Assembly (NCBI GenBank): GCA_031263335.1
Contig: JAISGB010000098.1
Location: forward strand, 1 to 5,070
Length of the DNA: 5,070 bases
Reading direction: 5' to 3'
DNA from: Eubacteriales Family XIII. Incertae Sedis bacterium
GTDB taxonomy: Bacteria > Bacillota > Clostridia > Peptostreptococcales > Anaerovoracaceae
The stretch's first letter is position 1. The number at the start of each line of letters is the position of its first letter. The notes below the pieces were generated by a model that saw only the letters and a program-made list of their open reading frames with translations, made no database searches and was not told the origin of the DNA. Positions 1 to 5,070 of the stretch are shown here, piece after piece. A program made the translations under genes and the position numbers.

Positions 1-160
1 GAATAGAAGCCATGATGAAACCATTTACATTCATACAAAAATCAATACGGGATATCAACTCTTTTGTAGACAGTTCTTATGTAACATCCACTAACTTTTT
101 GCAGTGATTCCTTTGAATACAAAAACCGTTTTAACTGAAATACATCCGCTCCCGCGCACC
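1..160. other. AT-rich stretch with no assignable gene
   Basis: This stretch, mainly positions 1-135, is visibly richer in A and T (roughly one third G+C by eye over the first 120 bases) than the coding DNA to its right. On the plus strand a frame is open from the left edge to TGA at 105-107; it contains ATG ATG at 12-17 and would encode about 31 residues, or be the tail of a gene entering from the left. No ribosome binding site precedes the ATGs, and the peptide (MMKPFTFIQKS...) matches nothing I recognise. On the minus strand another frame is open from inside the kinase gene to a stop at 44-42, without a convincing start. I see no strong hairpin plus T-run that would terminate the kinase transcript, and no tRNA or repeat. 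Confidence 0.4.
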
Positions 161-1264
161 CTATACGGTAAAGGAATGTTTCAGTATGGTTATCGTCTTC
201 ATAATCCACGCGAGTGCGCCGTCAAAGCGATAACCCGTGAACTTCGCCTCTCTCAGGATGGCGGCGACCTCGGATTCGTCGATGTCGAGATTCAAAAGCC
301 CGCTCGCTTCCCCGCATTCCCGAACAATGTCGCGCGCGTAATCCCAATAAGAGCAGGCAAAACCGAATGTGGTGGCATGGATTTTCGGGTCGGAGACAGC
401 CAACTTGACCGTCTCCTCCGTATCCTCGTAAAACAGGCTGCGCCCATTGTCATAGAGCGGATAGAACGACTCGCCTTGTCCGGTTATCTTTATGGCGATA
501 TTGGAAAGGTGTCGGTCGTCTTGGCGCGTGATGAAGTCCAACAGAACCATGCGGGCAATATCATCCGTGTACTGCGGGCGCACGGCGATGAGGTTCCGAT
601 ACTCATTATCGGAACGCGCCCCTGCGAACAGACGCCGGAAGTGAACAAGGTATTCTGTTGAAAAATCGTAGAGAAATGCGGAAAAAACCGTATCTTTGTC
701 CACGCGATATGCCGGACAACAGGGTACGCCTAATTTTTGAGCCAACAGATATACCGCAACTTCCGATTCCGCGTCGGTGATTGGCGGGCTGATGCGACGT
801 TTATGGATGCCGTATTGACCATTGTAAACGCCGTACCGTTTAATGTTGTATCCTTCCGGCGTGTCGACGCTGTCGCCCACCAAGTCCGCTCGTTGGCGAA
901 AAACGGAATTAAACACATCGGTAATGACGGTCTCCAACCGCTCATCTTCTCGGTGCGCCACCCAAAGCAAGTCCTTGGGATGAATTCCTCGCGTGATCTC
1001 GGCGATCTGCAACACGTCGTACCGAGAAAGGCCGCAACGGAACAATATCCGCTCAATGTCGCGCCTGTCACGGCTGACCGTGCGCTCCGAAAGGAATTCG
1101 GCAAACTGTTCCGGCGACCAAGCGGACGCGCCGTGCGTATAGATCGCCACGACCTCGTTGAATTTGGGTTGGATGAATCGAACGGCGCCGGCGGCGTCAA
1201 TCGTGCCGATGATGTCGTTTTGCCATTTCAGCCAATGAACAGCGGTCGTACAGTTTTCGCTCAA
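161..1264 (-). CDS. HipA/CtkA-like serine/threonine protein kinase
   Basis: Predicted cytoplasmic protein kinase of 367 residues in the HipA/CtkA fold. Members phosphorylate proteins on Ser/Thr; E. coli HipA phosphorylates a tRNA synthetase and acts as a toxin, but the target here cannot be read from sequence. Seen: a catalytic-loop motif QDDRHLSN at about residues 248-255 (Asp249 or Asp250, Asn255), then LYDNGRSLF at about 270-278 with the metal-binding Asp272 in the DNG form typical of CtkA-like and clostridial HipA-domain proteins. YGIHKRRI (Lys155) and AESEVAVYLL (about 165-174) fit the ATP-contacting lysine and helix-C regions. Residues 1-130 form a separate N-terminal region. The start is TTG 1264-1262: AGGAG at 1277-1273 lies 8 bases upstream, and the promoter at 1318-1290 overlaps the alternative ATG at 1318, which would give 385 residues. 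The stop is TAG. No hipB-like gene lies beside it. The kinase family is fairly sure; a toxin role is not. Confidence 0.82.
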   Translation of the reverse strand: MSENCTTAVHWLKWQNDIIGTIDAAGAVRFIQPKFNEVVAIYTHGASAWSPEQFAEFLSERTVSRDRRDIERILFRCGLSRYDVLQIAEITRGIHPKDLLWVAHREDERLETVITDVFNSVFRQRADLVGDSVDTPEGYNIKRYGVYNGQYGIHKRRISPPITDAESEVAVYLLAQKLGVPCCPAYRVDKDTVFSAFLYDFSTEYLVHFRRLFAGARSDNEYRNLIAVRPQYTDDIARMVLLDFITRQDDRHLSNIAIKITGQGESFYPLYDNGRSLFYEDTEETVKLAVSDPKIHATTFGFACSYWDYARDIVRECGEASGLLNLDIDESEVAAILREAKFTGYRFDGALAWIMKTITILKHSFTV

Positions 1265-1272
1265 AGCAATCA

Positions 1273-1277
1273 CTCCT
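1273..1277 (-). promoter_or_regulatory. Ribosome binding site that sets the kinase TTG start
   Basis: Read on the minus strand the sequence is GAGAGGAG TGATTGCT TTG, so AGGAG ends 8 bases before the TTG codon at 1264-1262. Neither in-frame ATG upstream (at 1318 or 1294) has a comparable site, and both fall within the promoter elements. Confidence 0.72.
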
Positions 1278-1289
1278 CTCACATTTGAC

Positions 1290-1318
1290 AGCATATCATG
1301 TTTCGGAACAAAAACCAA
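1290..1318 (-). promoter_or_regulatory. Sigma-A-type extended -10 promoter of the kinase gene
   Basis: On the minus strand TTGGTT (1318-1313) is followed by a 17-base spacer and TATGCT (1295-1290). A TG dinucleotide one base before the -10 hexamer gives the extended form TGATATGCT. Transcription would begin near 1283, leaving a leader of about 20 bases that carries the AGGAG site. Both hexamers deviate by two bases from consensus, so the call rests on the spacing, the TG extension and the position. Confidence 0.6.
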
Positions 1319-1401
1319 TTTGTATTGTCCCGATTTTCACAATCACGCTCCCTGAAGTTGCCGCAATGAGCGCAATCATGAAGCCGCAACGGACAACCCC
1401 C

Positions 1402-1430
1402 TTGTCTCCTCGTCCGGGACGATGTATAAT
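1402..1430 (+). promoter_or_regulatory. Sigma-A-type promoter of the zinc-uptake operon
   Basis: TTGTCT (1402-1407), a 17-base spacer and a perfect TATAAT (1425-1430) form a strong housekeeping promoter pointing right. The expected start is near 1437, about 29 bases before the ATG of the small membrane protein at 1466. No equally good promoter was seen in the 81-base gap before znuA, so this one probably drives the whole operon. It is divergent from the kinase promoter, with about 83 bases between the two -35 elements. Confidence 0.72.
1410..1422. promoter_or_regulatory. 13-bp perfect inverted repeat, candidate operator
   Basis: TCGTCC-G-GGACGA is a perfect 6-1-6 inverted repeat lying wholly between the -35 and -10 elements of the operon promoter, where a bound repressor would block RNA polymerase. 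The outer TCGT/ACGA ends recall the B. subtilis Zur box (TCGTAATNATTACGA), but the centre differs and the half-sites sit 2 bp closer. A further GGACGA half-site occurs at 1445-1450. A Fur-family zinc repressor is a reasonable inference from the downstream genes, not something the sequence proves. Confidence 0.4.
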
Positions 1431-1465
1431 AGGTTCAGGTTGTTGGACGACGGAAAGCGGGACGG

Positions 1466-1798
1466 ATGTTTGTAACTGTTCAGAACATTATGGCGGGCCG
1501 TAAGGCGAGGCGGATCGTGGCGATAGCGGTCGCGCTGTGTATCGTCGCGGTGCTGTTTGCTTCCGTTTTGCTCATGGCGACCCACGTCCATCACGGATTT
1601 GGTCCGCAACCGTGTTCAACCTGTGTAAAGATCGAAAACTGTCTGACGGTACTCAAGACCGTTTCGCTTGCCTTTGCGCTGTGCGCGAGCCTGTGTGCGT
1701 TCGCCGCGTTCCGGGGCGGGCGTCTTCGTTTTTTTGCGGATCCGAACCGTATGGATCGGCGCACTCCGGTCTCCCAAGGTGTCCGACTGAACATTTGA
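1466..1798 (+). CDS. Small two-helix membrane protein with His/Cys cluster
   Basis: This 110-residue protein is not one I can name. A basic N-terminus (GRKARR, 11-16) precedes a hydrophobic helix at about 17-38. Next comes a short loop with His40, His42, His43, Cys50, Cys53 and Cys59, that is HxHH...CxxCx5C, then a second hydrophobic stretch at about 65-82 and an Arg-rich tail. The loop could bind a metal such as zinc. I recall short clostridial membrane proteins with a comparable His/Cys segment beside zinc transporter genes, but this is memory, not a search. It is first in the operon, directly behind the promoter, and 81 bases ahead of znuA. The start at 1466 is preceded by GGAAAG (1452-1457) at 8 bases; an internal ATG at 1490 has no ribosome binding site. 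It might help deliver, sense or protect metal at the membrane; this is inferred from context. Confidence 0.66.
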   Translation: MFVTVQNIMAGRKARRIVAIAVALCIVAVLFASVLLMATHVHHGFGPQPCSTCVKIENCLTVLKTVSLAFALCASLCAFAAFRGGRLRFFADPNRMDRRTPVSQGVRLNI

Positions 1799-1866
1799 AA
1801 TCGCTTTGTTTTGATTTTATCCGATAACTGTTTGGAATCCGGTCTGTTCAGCCGTCATGATGCGGC

Positions 1867-1871
1867 GGGAG
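1867..1871 (+). promoter_or_regulatory. Ribosome binding site that sets the znuA start
   Basis: GGGAG ends 8 bases before ATG 1880. From this start the protein begins with a basic segment followed directly by the hydrophobic helix and lipobox, as a lipoprotein should; the in-frame ATG at 1811 lacks such a site. Confidence 0.65.
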
Positions 1872-1879
1872 ATTTTGAT

Positions 1880-2911
1880 ATGGAAAATAGGAGTACACGA
1901 AGGGGGATCGCGGAGCGGCAAACCGCGGTATACCGCATTGCGTTGCTTGCCGTCCTCTGTCTTTGCCTTGCGATCTTGCTTGCGGCCTGCGGATCGGCGC
2001 AGGACAAAGCCGCGGCGCGTTCCGACGCCGAAAACCCGGACGGACTCAGCGTGGTCGCCACCATATTCCCGGAGTACGATTTCGCGAAGGCCATCGGCGG
2101 GGATAGGGCGGAGGTCACGATGCTGATCGATCCCGGCTCGGGCGTACACAACTTCGATCCGGCCCCATCGGACATCATCGCGATGGAGAACGCCGACGTC
2201 TTTCTGTATATCGGCGGAGAGAGCGACGAATGGGTGGACGATATCCTCGAATCAATGGATTCCTCGAAAACCAAGGTGATCCGTCTGATGGATTACGTGA
2301 CCGGCGTCGAGGAAGAACTGAAGGAAGGCATGGAACCCGAGGAGGAAGAGGACGAGGAAGGTGCGGAAGGCGAGGAAGAAACGGAGTATGACGAACATAT
2401 TTGGGTGTCCCCCAAGAACGCGATCGTGCTCGTCGACGCGATTGCGGACGCGATGTGCGCGCAAGACAGCGCCAACGAGGAGTTCTACAGGGACAACGCG
2501 AAGGCATACAAGGCGGAATTGGAGCGGGTCGATACGGAGCTTGAGGGCATCATAGACGGCGGGGCGCGCCGGAAGATCATCGTCGCCGACCGATTCCCGT
2601 TCCGCTACTTTGTCGATCAATACGGCTTGGACTACGCGGCGGCCTTCGTCGGTTGCAGCGATCAGACCGACGCCGGACCCAAGACCATCGCCCATCTCGT
2701 GAATACCGTCAAGGATGAGGGGATCCCCTATGTCTTCCACGTGGAGTTGAGCAACAAGAACGTAGCCGATGTGATATGCGAACAATCGGGCGCCGAGATG
2801 CTTCAGCTCAATTCGGGCGAAAACGTCACGAAGGAGGATTTTGACAACGGCGTCACCTATGTCGAACTGATGGCGCGCAACGCGGAGAGTTTGAGAAAAG
2901 GGCTGTATTGA
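1880..2911 (+). CDS. znuA: ZnuA/TroA-family metal-binding lipoprotein of ABC transporter
   Basis: Solute-binding lipoprotein (343 residues) that should capture zinc, or manganese, outside the membrane and hand it to the permease. Seen: a basic N-terminus, a hydrophobic helix and lipobox LAAC with lipidated Cys37; VATIFPEYDFAKAIGG (about 59-74); VHNFDPAPSD (89-98), matching the family HxxEPSPxD motif with ligand His90; and YDEHIWVSP (170-178) with ligand His173. Between them, residues 144-172 form a Glu/Asp-rich loop without histidine before His173, where ZnuA proteins usually have a His-rich loop. Later come DRFPFRYF (237-244) and a C-terminal NSGENVTKEDF segment (from 311). The third canonical His and the fourth acidic ligand are not evident. 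The start at 1880 is chosen because GGGAG (1867-1871) lies 8 bases upstream; the 1811 ATG would add 23 residues unlike a signal peptide. Family certain, metal less so. Confidence 0.92.
   Translation: MENRSTRRGIAERQTAVYRIALLAVLCLCLAILLAACGSAQDKAAARSDAENPDGLSVVATIFPEYDFAKAIGGDRAEVTMLIDPGSGVHNFDPAPSDIIAMENADVFLYIGGESDEWVDDILESMDSSKTKVIRLMDYVTGVEEELKEGMEPEEEEDEEGAEGEEETEYDEHIWVSPKNAIVLVDAIADAMCAQDSANEEFYRDNAKAYKAELERVDTELEGIIDGGARRKIIVADRFPFRYFVDQYGLDYAAAFVGCSDQTDAGPKTIAHLVNTVKDEGIPYVFHVELSNKNVADVICEQSGAEMLQLNSGENVTKEDFDNGVTYVELMARNAESLRKGLY
2309..2386 (+). repeat. Purine-rich low-complexity tract coding an acidic loop
   Basis: A run dominated by GAG, GAA and GAC codons within znuA encodes about 26 residues (144-169) that are mostly Glu with some Asp, Gly and Ala; the core EEEEDEEGAEGEEE is at 154-167. 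It lies just before ligand His173. Its simple composition suggests it can lengthen or shorten by slippage in multiples of three. Confidence 0.7.
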
Positions 2912-2968
2912 TTGCCTGCGGCGATCGTCGACGGGGCGTGAGGGATTGGAGAAAGGGTTTTCGGGAAT

Positions 2969-3724
2969 ATGGGAAAGGCGCTTTCCTGCGAGCGGGTAAC
3001 GGTAAAATATGAGGCGAAATACGCCGTCCGCGATGTCGGGTTTGAGATAGACGCGGGGGATTACCTGTGCATCGTCGGGGAGAACGGATCGGGAAAATCC
3101 ACCTTGATGAAGGCGCTGTTGGGGTTGGTTCCCCTGCATGACGGCCGTGTGCGGTACGACGGCTTCGGAAGGAATGAGATCGGGTATCTGGCGCAGCGGA
3201 CGGTCGTCCGGAAGGATTTCCCCGCCAACGTCATGGAGGTGGTCTTGTCCGGACGCATGGGGCGGCACGGGATCATGCCCTTCTATTCGGGCAGGGATAA
3301 GGAGGCGGCAAGAGAAAACCTCGGGTTGCTCGGCGCATCGCGTCTCGCCGCCAAATCCTACAGGGAATTGTCCGGCGGGCAACAGCAACGCGTGTTGCTC
3401 GCACGGGCGCTCTGTGCGGCGGAGAAGATATTGTTCCTCGATGAACCGGTCACGGGGCTGGATCCCCTGATGACCGCCGAGTTCTACGGCATTCTCTCCG
3501 ATCTGAACGCGCGGGGCGTCGCCGTCGTCATGATCTCCCACGATGTGGAGAGTGCGGTTCACTATGGCAACAAGATATTGCATATGAAAACCGCCCCGCT
3601 GTTTTTCGGGACCGTGTCGGATTACCTCAAGTCGGAGGCCGGGAGAACGCTCTTGAATGCGAAACGGGGCGTTGCCGTCGATCCGCTTGCCGATCGGGCG
3701 GGAACGGAGGTGTTCCATGTTTGA
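2969..3724 (+). CDS. znuC: Zinc ABC transporter ATP-binding protein
   Basis: Cytoplasmic ATPase subunit (251 residues, normal for the family) that powers metal import through the ZnuB-like permease. All nucleotide-binding motifs are intact: Walker A GENGSGKST (37-45), Q-loop Gln76 in YLAQR, signature LSGGQQQR (134-141), Walker B ILFLDEP (154-160) with catalytic Glu159, D-loop TGLD (162-165) and H-switch His191 in ISHD. The region between Q-loop and signature (NVMEVVLSGRMGR, about 87-99) is typical of metal-type ABC-3 ATPases. It lies 57 bases after znuA; GGAGAAAGGG at 2948-2957 is the ribosome binding site, with a rather long 11-base spacing. Its last 8 bases overlap the permease start, so the two are probably translationally coupled and made in similar amounts. 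No defects were seen. Zinc as substrate is inferred from family and neighbours; manganese is possible. Confidence 0.93.
   Translation: MGKALSCERVTVKYEAKYAVRDVGFEIDAGDYLCIVGENGSGKSTLMKALLGLVPLHDGRVRYDGFGRNEIGYLAQRTVVRKDFPANVMEVVLSGRMGRHGIMPFYSGRDKEAARENLGLLGASRLAAKSYRELSGGQQQRVLLARALCAAEKILFLDEPVTGLDPLMTAEFYGILSDLNARGVAVVMISHDVESAVHYGNKILHMKTAPLFFGTVSDYLKSEAGRTLLNAKRGVAVDPLADRAGTEVFHV
3706..3724 (+). promoter_or_regulatory. znuC/znuB overlap with ribosome binding site
   Basis: GGAGG (3706-3710) lies 6 bases before ATG 3717, inside the znuC reading frame. The start codon precedes the znuC stop, giving the 8-base overlap ATGTTTGA (3717-3724). This fixes the permease start and points to translational coupling. 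Confidence 0.8.
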
Positions 3725-4580
3725 TCTGTTCCGGGAACTGTTTTCCTATGATTTCATCCTGCGGGCGATGATCGTGGGCATCCTCGTGGCGCTGTGCGCG
3801 GCGCTCTTGGGCGTCAGTTTGGTGTTGAAGCGCTATTCCATGATCGGCGACGGCCTGTCCCATGTGGGCTTCGGCACCTTGGCGATCGCCATGTCCTTGG
3901 GCTTGGCGCCTCTACAGGTATCCATCCCCTTGGTCTTGTTGGCCGCCTTCCTGCTCCTGCGGATCAGCGAGAACAGCAAGATCAAAGGGGACGCCGCGAT
4001 TGCGCTCATTTCGAGCAGCGCTTTGGCCATCGGCGTGATCGTCATATCCCTGACGACGGGGTTGAACGCCGACGTATGCAACTATATGTTCGGCAGCATT
4101 CTCGCGATGAAGCAGGGTGATCTGTATGTGAGCGTGATCGTGGCCGGCGTGGTGTTGGTCCTCTATATCCTGTTCTACAACAAGATATTCGCCGTCACCT
4201 TCGACGAGCAGTTCGCGGGAGCGACCGGCACGCGAACGGGACTGTACAACATGCTGATCGCCTTTCTGACGGCCTTAATCATCGTGGTCGGTATGCGCAT
4301 GATGGGCGCGATGCTCATATCGAGCCTGATCATCTTTCCGTCCCTGTCGTCGATGCGCATATTCGGCAGTTTTAAGCGGGTGGTGATCTGTTCCGCGATC
4401 CTGTCCGTCCTGTGCTTCTTTGTCGGTTTGGTCGTCTCCTTCGTCTTAGACACGCCGGCGGGGGCAAGCATCGTCATCGCGAACCTCGCGGCGTTCTGCC
4501 TGTTCGCGCTGATCGGCTTCGCGCGAGGGCGCGTGCTTCTCGGAACCGCAGAGGATAAAAGCTCCGACGAGGCGGCTTAA
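3717..4580 (+). CDS. znuB: Zinc ABC transporter permease, ABC-3 family
   Basis: Integral membrane subunit (287 residues) that forms the transport channel, probably as a dimer with two ZnuC subunits. Hydrophobic segments lie at about 13-38, 50-62, 65-83, 93-113, 136-155, 176-193, 195-210, 221-243 and 249-269, in keeping with the seven to nine helices of the family. Family landmarks are SMIGDGLSHVGFG (41-53), the GSILAM segment (126-131), VGMRMMGAMLISSLIIFPSLSS (from 191), which should include the ATPase-coupling region, and DTPAGASIVIAN near the C-terminus (245-256). The short charged tail (AEDKSSDEAA) is presumably cytoplasmic. The start at 3717 is preferred over an in-frame ATG at 3657, because GGAGG lies 6 bases upstream and the longer form would add a charged, non-membrane N-terminus inside znuC. 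Substrate as for znuA and znuC. Confidence 0.93.
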   Translation: MFDLFRELFSYDFILRAMIVGILVALCAALLGVSLVLKRYSMIGDGLSHVGFGTLAIAMSLGLAPLQVSIPLVLLAAFLLLRISENSKIKGDAAIALISSSALAIGVIVISLTTGLNADVCNYMFGSILAMKQGDLYVSVIVAGVVLVLYILFYNKIFAVTFDEQFAGATGTRTGLYNMLIAFLTALIIVVGMRMMGAMLISSLIIFPSLSSMRIFGSFKRVVICSAILSVLCFFVGLVVSFVLDTPAGASIVIANLAAFCLFALIGFARGRVLLGTAEDKSSDEAA

Positions 4581-4594
4581 GGTTACATCTTTTG

Positions 4595-4602
4595 GGAGGT
4601 GA
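4595..4602 (+). promoter_or_regulatory. Strong ribosome binding site of the second lipoprotein
   Basis: GGAGGTGA is fully complementary to the usual 3' end of bacterial 16S rRNA and lies 4 bases before ATG 4607; the purine run continues to 4604. It is the strongest such site in the window, suggesting the lipoprotein is well translated although distal in the operon. Confidence 0.75.
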
Positions 4603-4606
4603 GGAA

Positions 4607-5070
4607 ATGAAACAGGTGCGAAATCGGATATTGAGCGTACTGTGCGCGGCCATGTTGCTCTTTGCGATGCTTCTGTCCGGTTGCGGCGGCGAGACGGCGA
4701 GCATTGCCGACGGGAAGACCGCGGACGCAAAGGCCGCATCCGACGGGGCGGCGTCCGAGACGGGGGAAAAGGCCGACGCGGGCGACAAGGCCGAGGTATT
4801 TGAGATCGGGGAGAAATTCTTCATCCAACAGTGCAACGACATCTATTACAATCCACAGTCCTATGAGGGCGATGTCGTCCGCTTGGAGGGGATCTACGAC
4901 GAATACTTCGACGAGTACAAGGGCGAGACGTCCCACGCCGTATACCGCAACGGACCGGGATGTTGCGGCAACGACGGCGTGGCGGGTTTTGTATTTAAGT
5001 ATGACGGGTCGTTCCCTGTGCAGGATGAATGGATCGAGGTGACGGGGGTCGTGGAGTTGGAGACCTACGA
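4607..5070 (+). CDS. Lipoprotein with DUF1980/YcgQ-like region, 3' end missing
   Basis: Partial gene: 154 residues are visible and the frame is open at the right edge. The N-terminus has Lys/Arg residues, a hydrophobic helix (about 8-25) and lipobox LSGC with lipidated Cys26, so the protein should be anchored outside the membrane. Residues 27-62 are a low-complexity Ala/Asp/Lys/Gly linker. The folded part then begins (FEIGEKFF, about 65-72) and includes YEGDVVRLEGIYDE (86-99), a conserved-looking GPGCCGNDGVAGF (117-129, Cys119-Cys120) and WIEVTGVVELETY (142-154). This beta-rich pattern with adjacent cysteines resembles the C-terminal DUF1980 region of YcgQ/TIGR03943 proteins, often found beside YcgR-type permeases. 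It starts 26 bases after znuB and belongs to the same operon. A role in metal handling is inferred from position; the biochemical function is unknown. The family match is from memory and moderately sure. Confidence 0.78.
   Translation, partial: MKQVRNRILSVLCAAMLLFAMLLSGCGGETASIADGKTADAKAASDGAASETGEKADAGDKAEVFEIGEKFFIQQCNDIYYNPQSYEGDVVRLEGIYDEYFDEYKGETSHAVYRNGPGCCGNDGVAGFVFKYDGSFPVQDEWIEVTGVVELETY

Noticed and set aside
119..138. Short symmetric AAAAC/GTTTT sequence after the kinase stop as a terminator
   Set aside because: The loop would be too small, the stem is almost all A-T pairs, and no proper T-run follows in the minus-strand direction.
42..160. Minus-strand frame ending ...VYKRVDIPY at a stop at 44-42
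   Set aside because: It is open only because it continues from an alternative frame inside the kinase gene; there is no start codon with a ribosome binding site and no family resemblance.
104..661. 185-codon plus-strand frame opposite the kinase
   Set aside because: It lies antisense to the kinase catalytic region, begins without a ribosome binding site and encodes no recognisable motif.
737..1288. 183-codon plus-strand frame opposite the kinase N-terminal region
   Set aside because: It is antisense to a gene with a supported promoter, start and family match, and shows no domain of its own.
1285..1503. 72-codon plus-strand frame across the divergent promoter region
   Set aside because: It overlaps both promoters and the start of the small membrane protein, and its sequence is not protein-like in any recognisable way.
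2920..2938. GTCGAC-centred palindrome between znuA and znuC as terminator or operator
   Set aside because: The symmetric part is short, with no T-run and no promoter elements nearby; in this GC-rich DNA such a palindrome is expected by chance.
2252..3718. Open frame of 488 codons on the minus strand across znuA and znuC
   Set aside because: It is antisense to two genes with clear family motifs, has no recognisable domain and no lipoprotein or membrane features, and is the expected by-product of GC-rich codon use in the opposite frame.
1..5070. CRISPR array, tRNA or rRNA genes, insertion-sequence ends
   Set aside because: No regularly spaced repeats, cloverleaf-forming segments, rRNA-like stretches or terminal inverted repeats were seen when reading the window.

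Overview
The window looks like chromosomal DNA from a moderately GC-rich Firmicute, most likely a clostridial anaerobe. The support is Gram-positive-type ribosome binding sites (one is GGAGGTGA), lipoprotein signal peptides instead of periplasmic ones, sigma-A-like promoters with 17-bp spacers, and zinc-transporter proteins whose sequence flavour resembles clostridial family members. No species can be named from the sequence.

Layout. Positions 1-160 are clearly AT-richer than the rest and hold no gene I can assign; one short plus-strand frame is open from the left edge to a stop at 105-107. Positions 161-1264 (minus strand) encode a HipA/CtkA-like Ser/Thr kinase. I start it at a TTG codon, because the ribosome binding site and an extended -10 promoter sit just upstream and the promoter overlaps the longer ATG-started version. 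Positions 1265-1465 form a divergent promoter region: one promoter reads left into the kinase, and a second (TTGTCT-17 bp-TATAAT) reads right into a metal-uptake operon. A perfect 13-bp inverted repeat fills the spacer of the second promoter, a good place for a repressor operator.

The rightward operon runs to the window edge: a small two-helix membrane protein with a His/Cys cluster (1466-1798), a ZnuA-like metal-binding lipoprotein (1880-2911), the ZnuC-like ATPase (2969-3724), the ZnuB-like ABC-3 permease (3717-4580, overlapping znuC by 8 bp), and the start of a second lipoprotein with a DUF1980/YcgQ-like Cys-Cys segment (4607 to beyond 5070). Together these form a high-affinity zinc (possibly manganese) importer. 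The lipoprotein captures the metal outside the membrane, the permease passes it through and the ATPase drives transport. The two flanking Cys-containing proteins are candidate metal-handling accessories.

The most unusual points are the binding protein, whose usual His-rich loop position holds a histidine-free Glu/Asp-rich loop and which appears to keep only two of the four canonical metal ligands; the small His/Cys membrane protein leading the operon; the palindrome inside the operon promoter; and the kinase with no HipB-type partner visible. I did not find a clearly new multi-gene system here. The best candidate for something undescribed is the zinc operon with its two accessory proteins.
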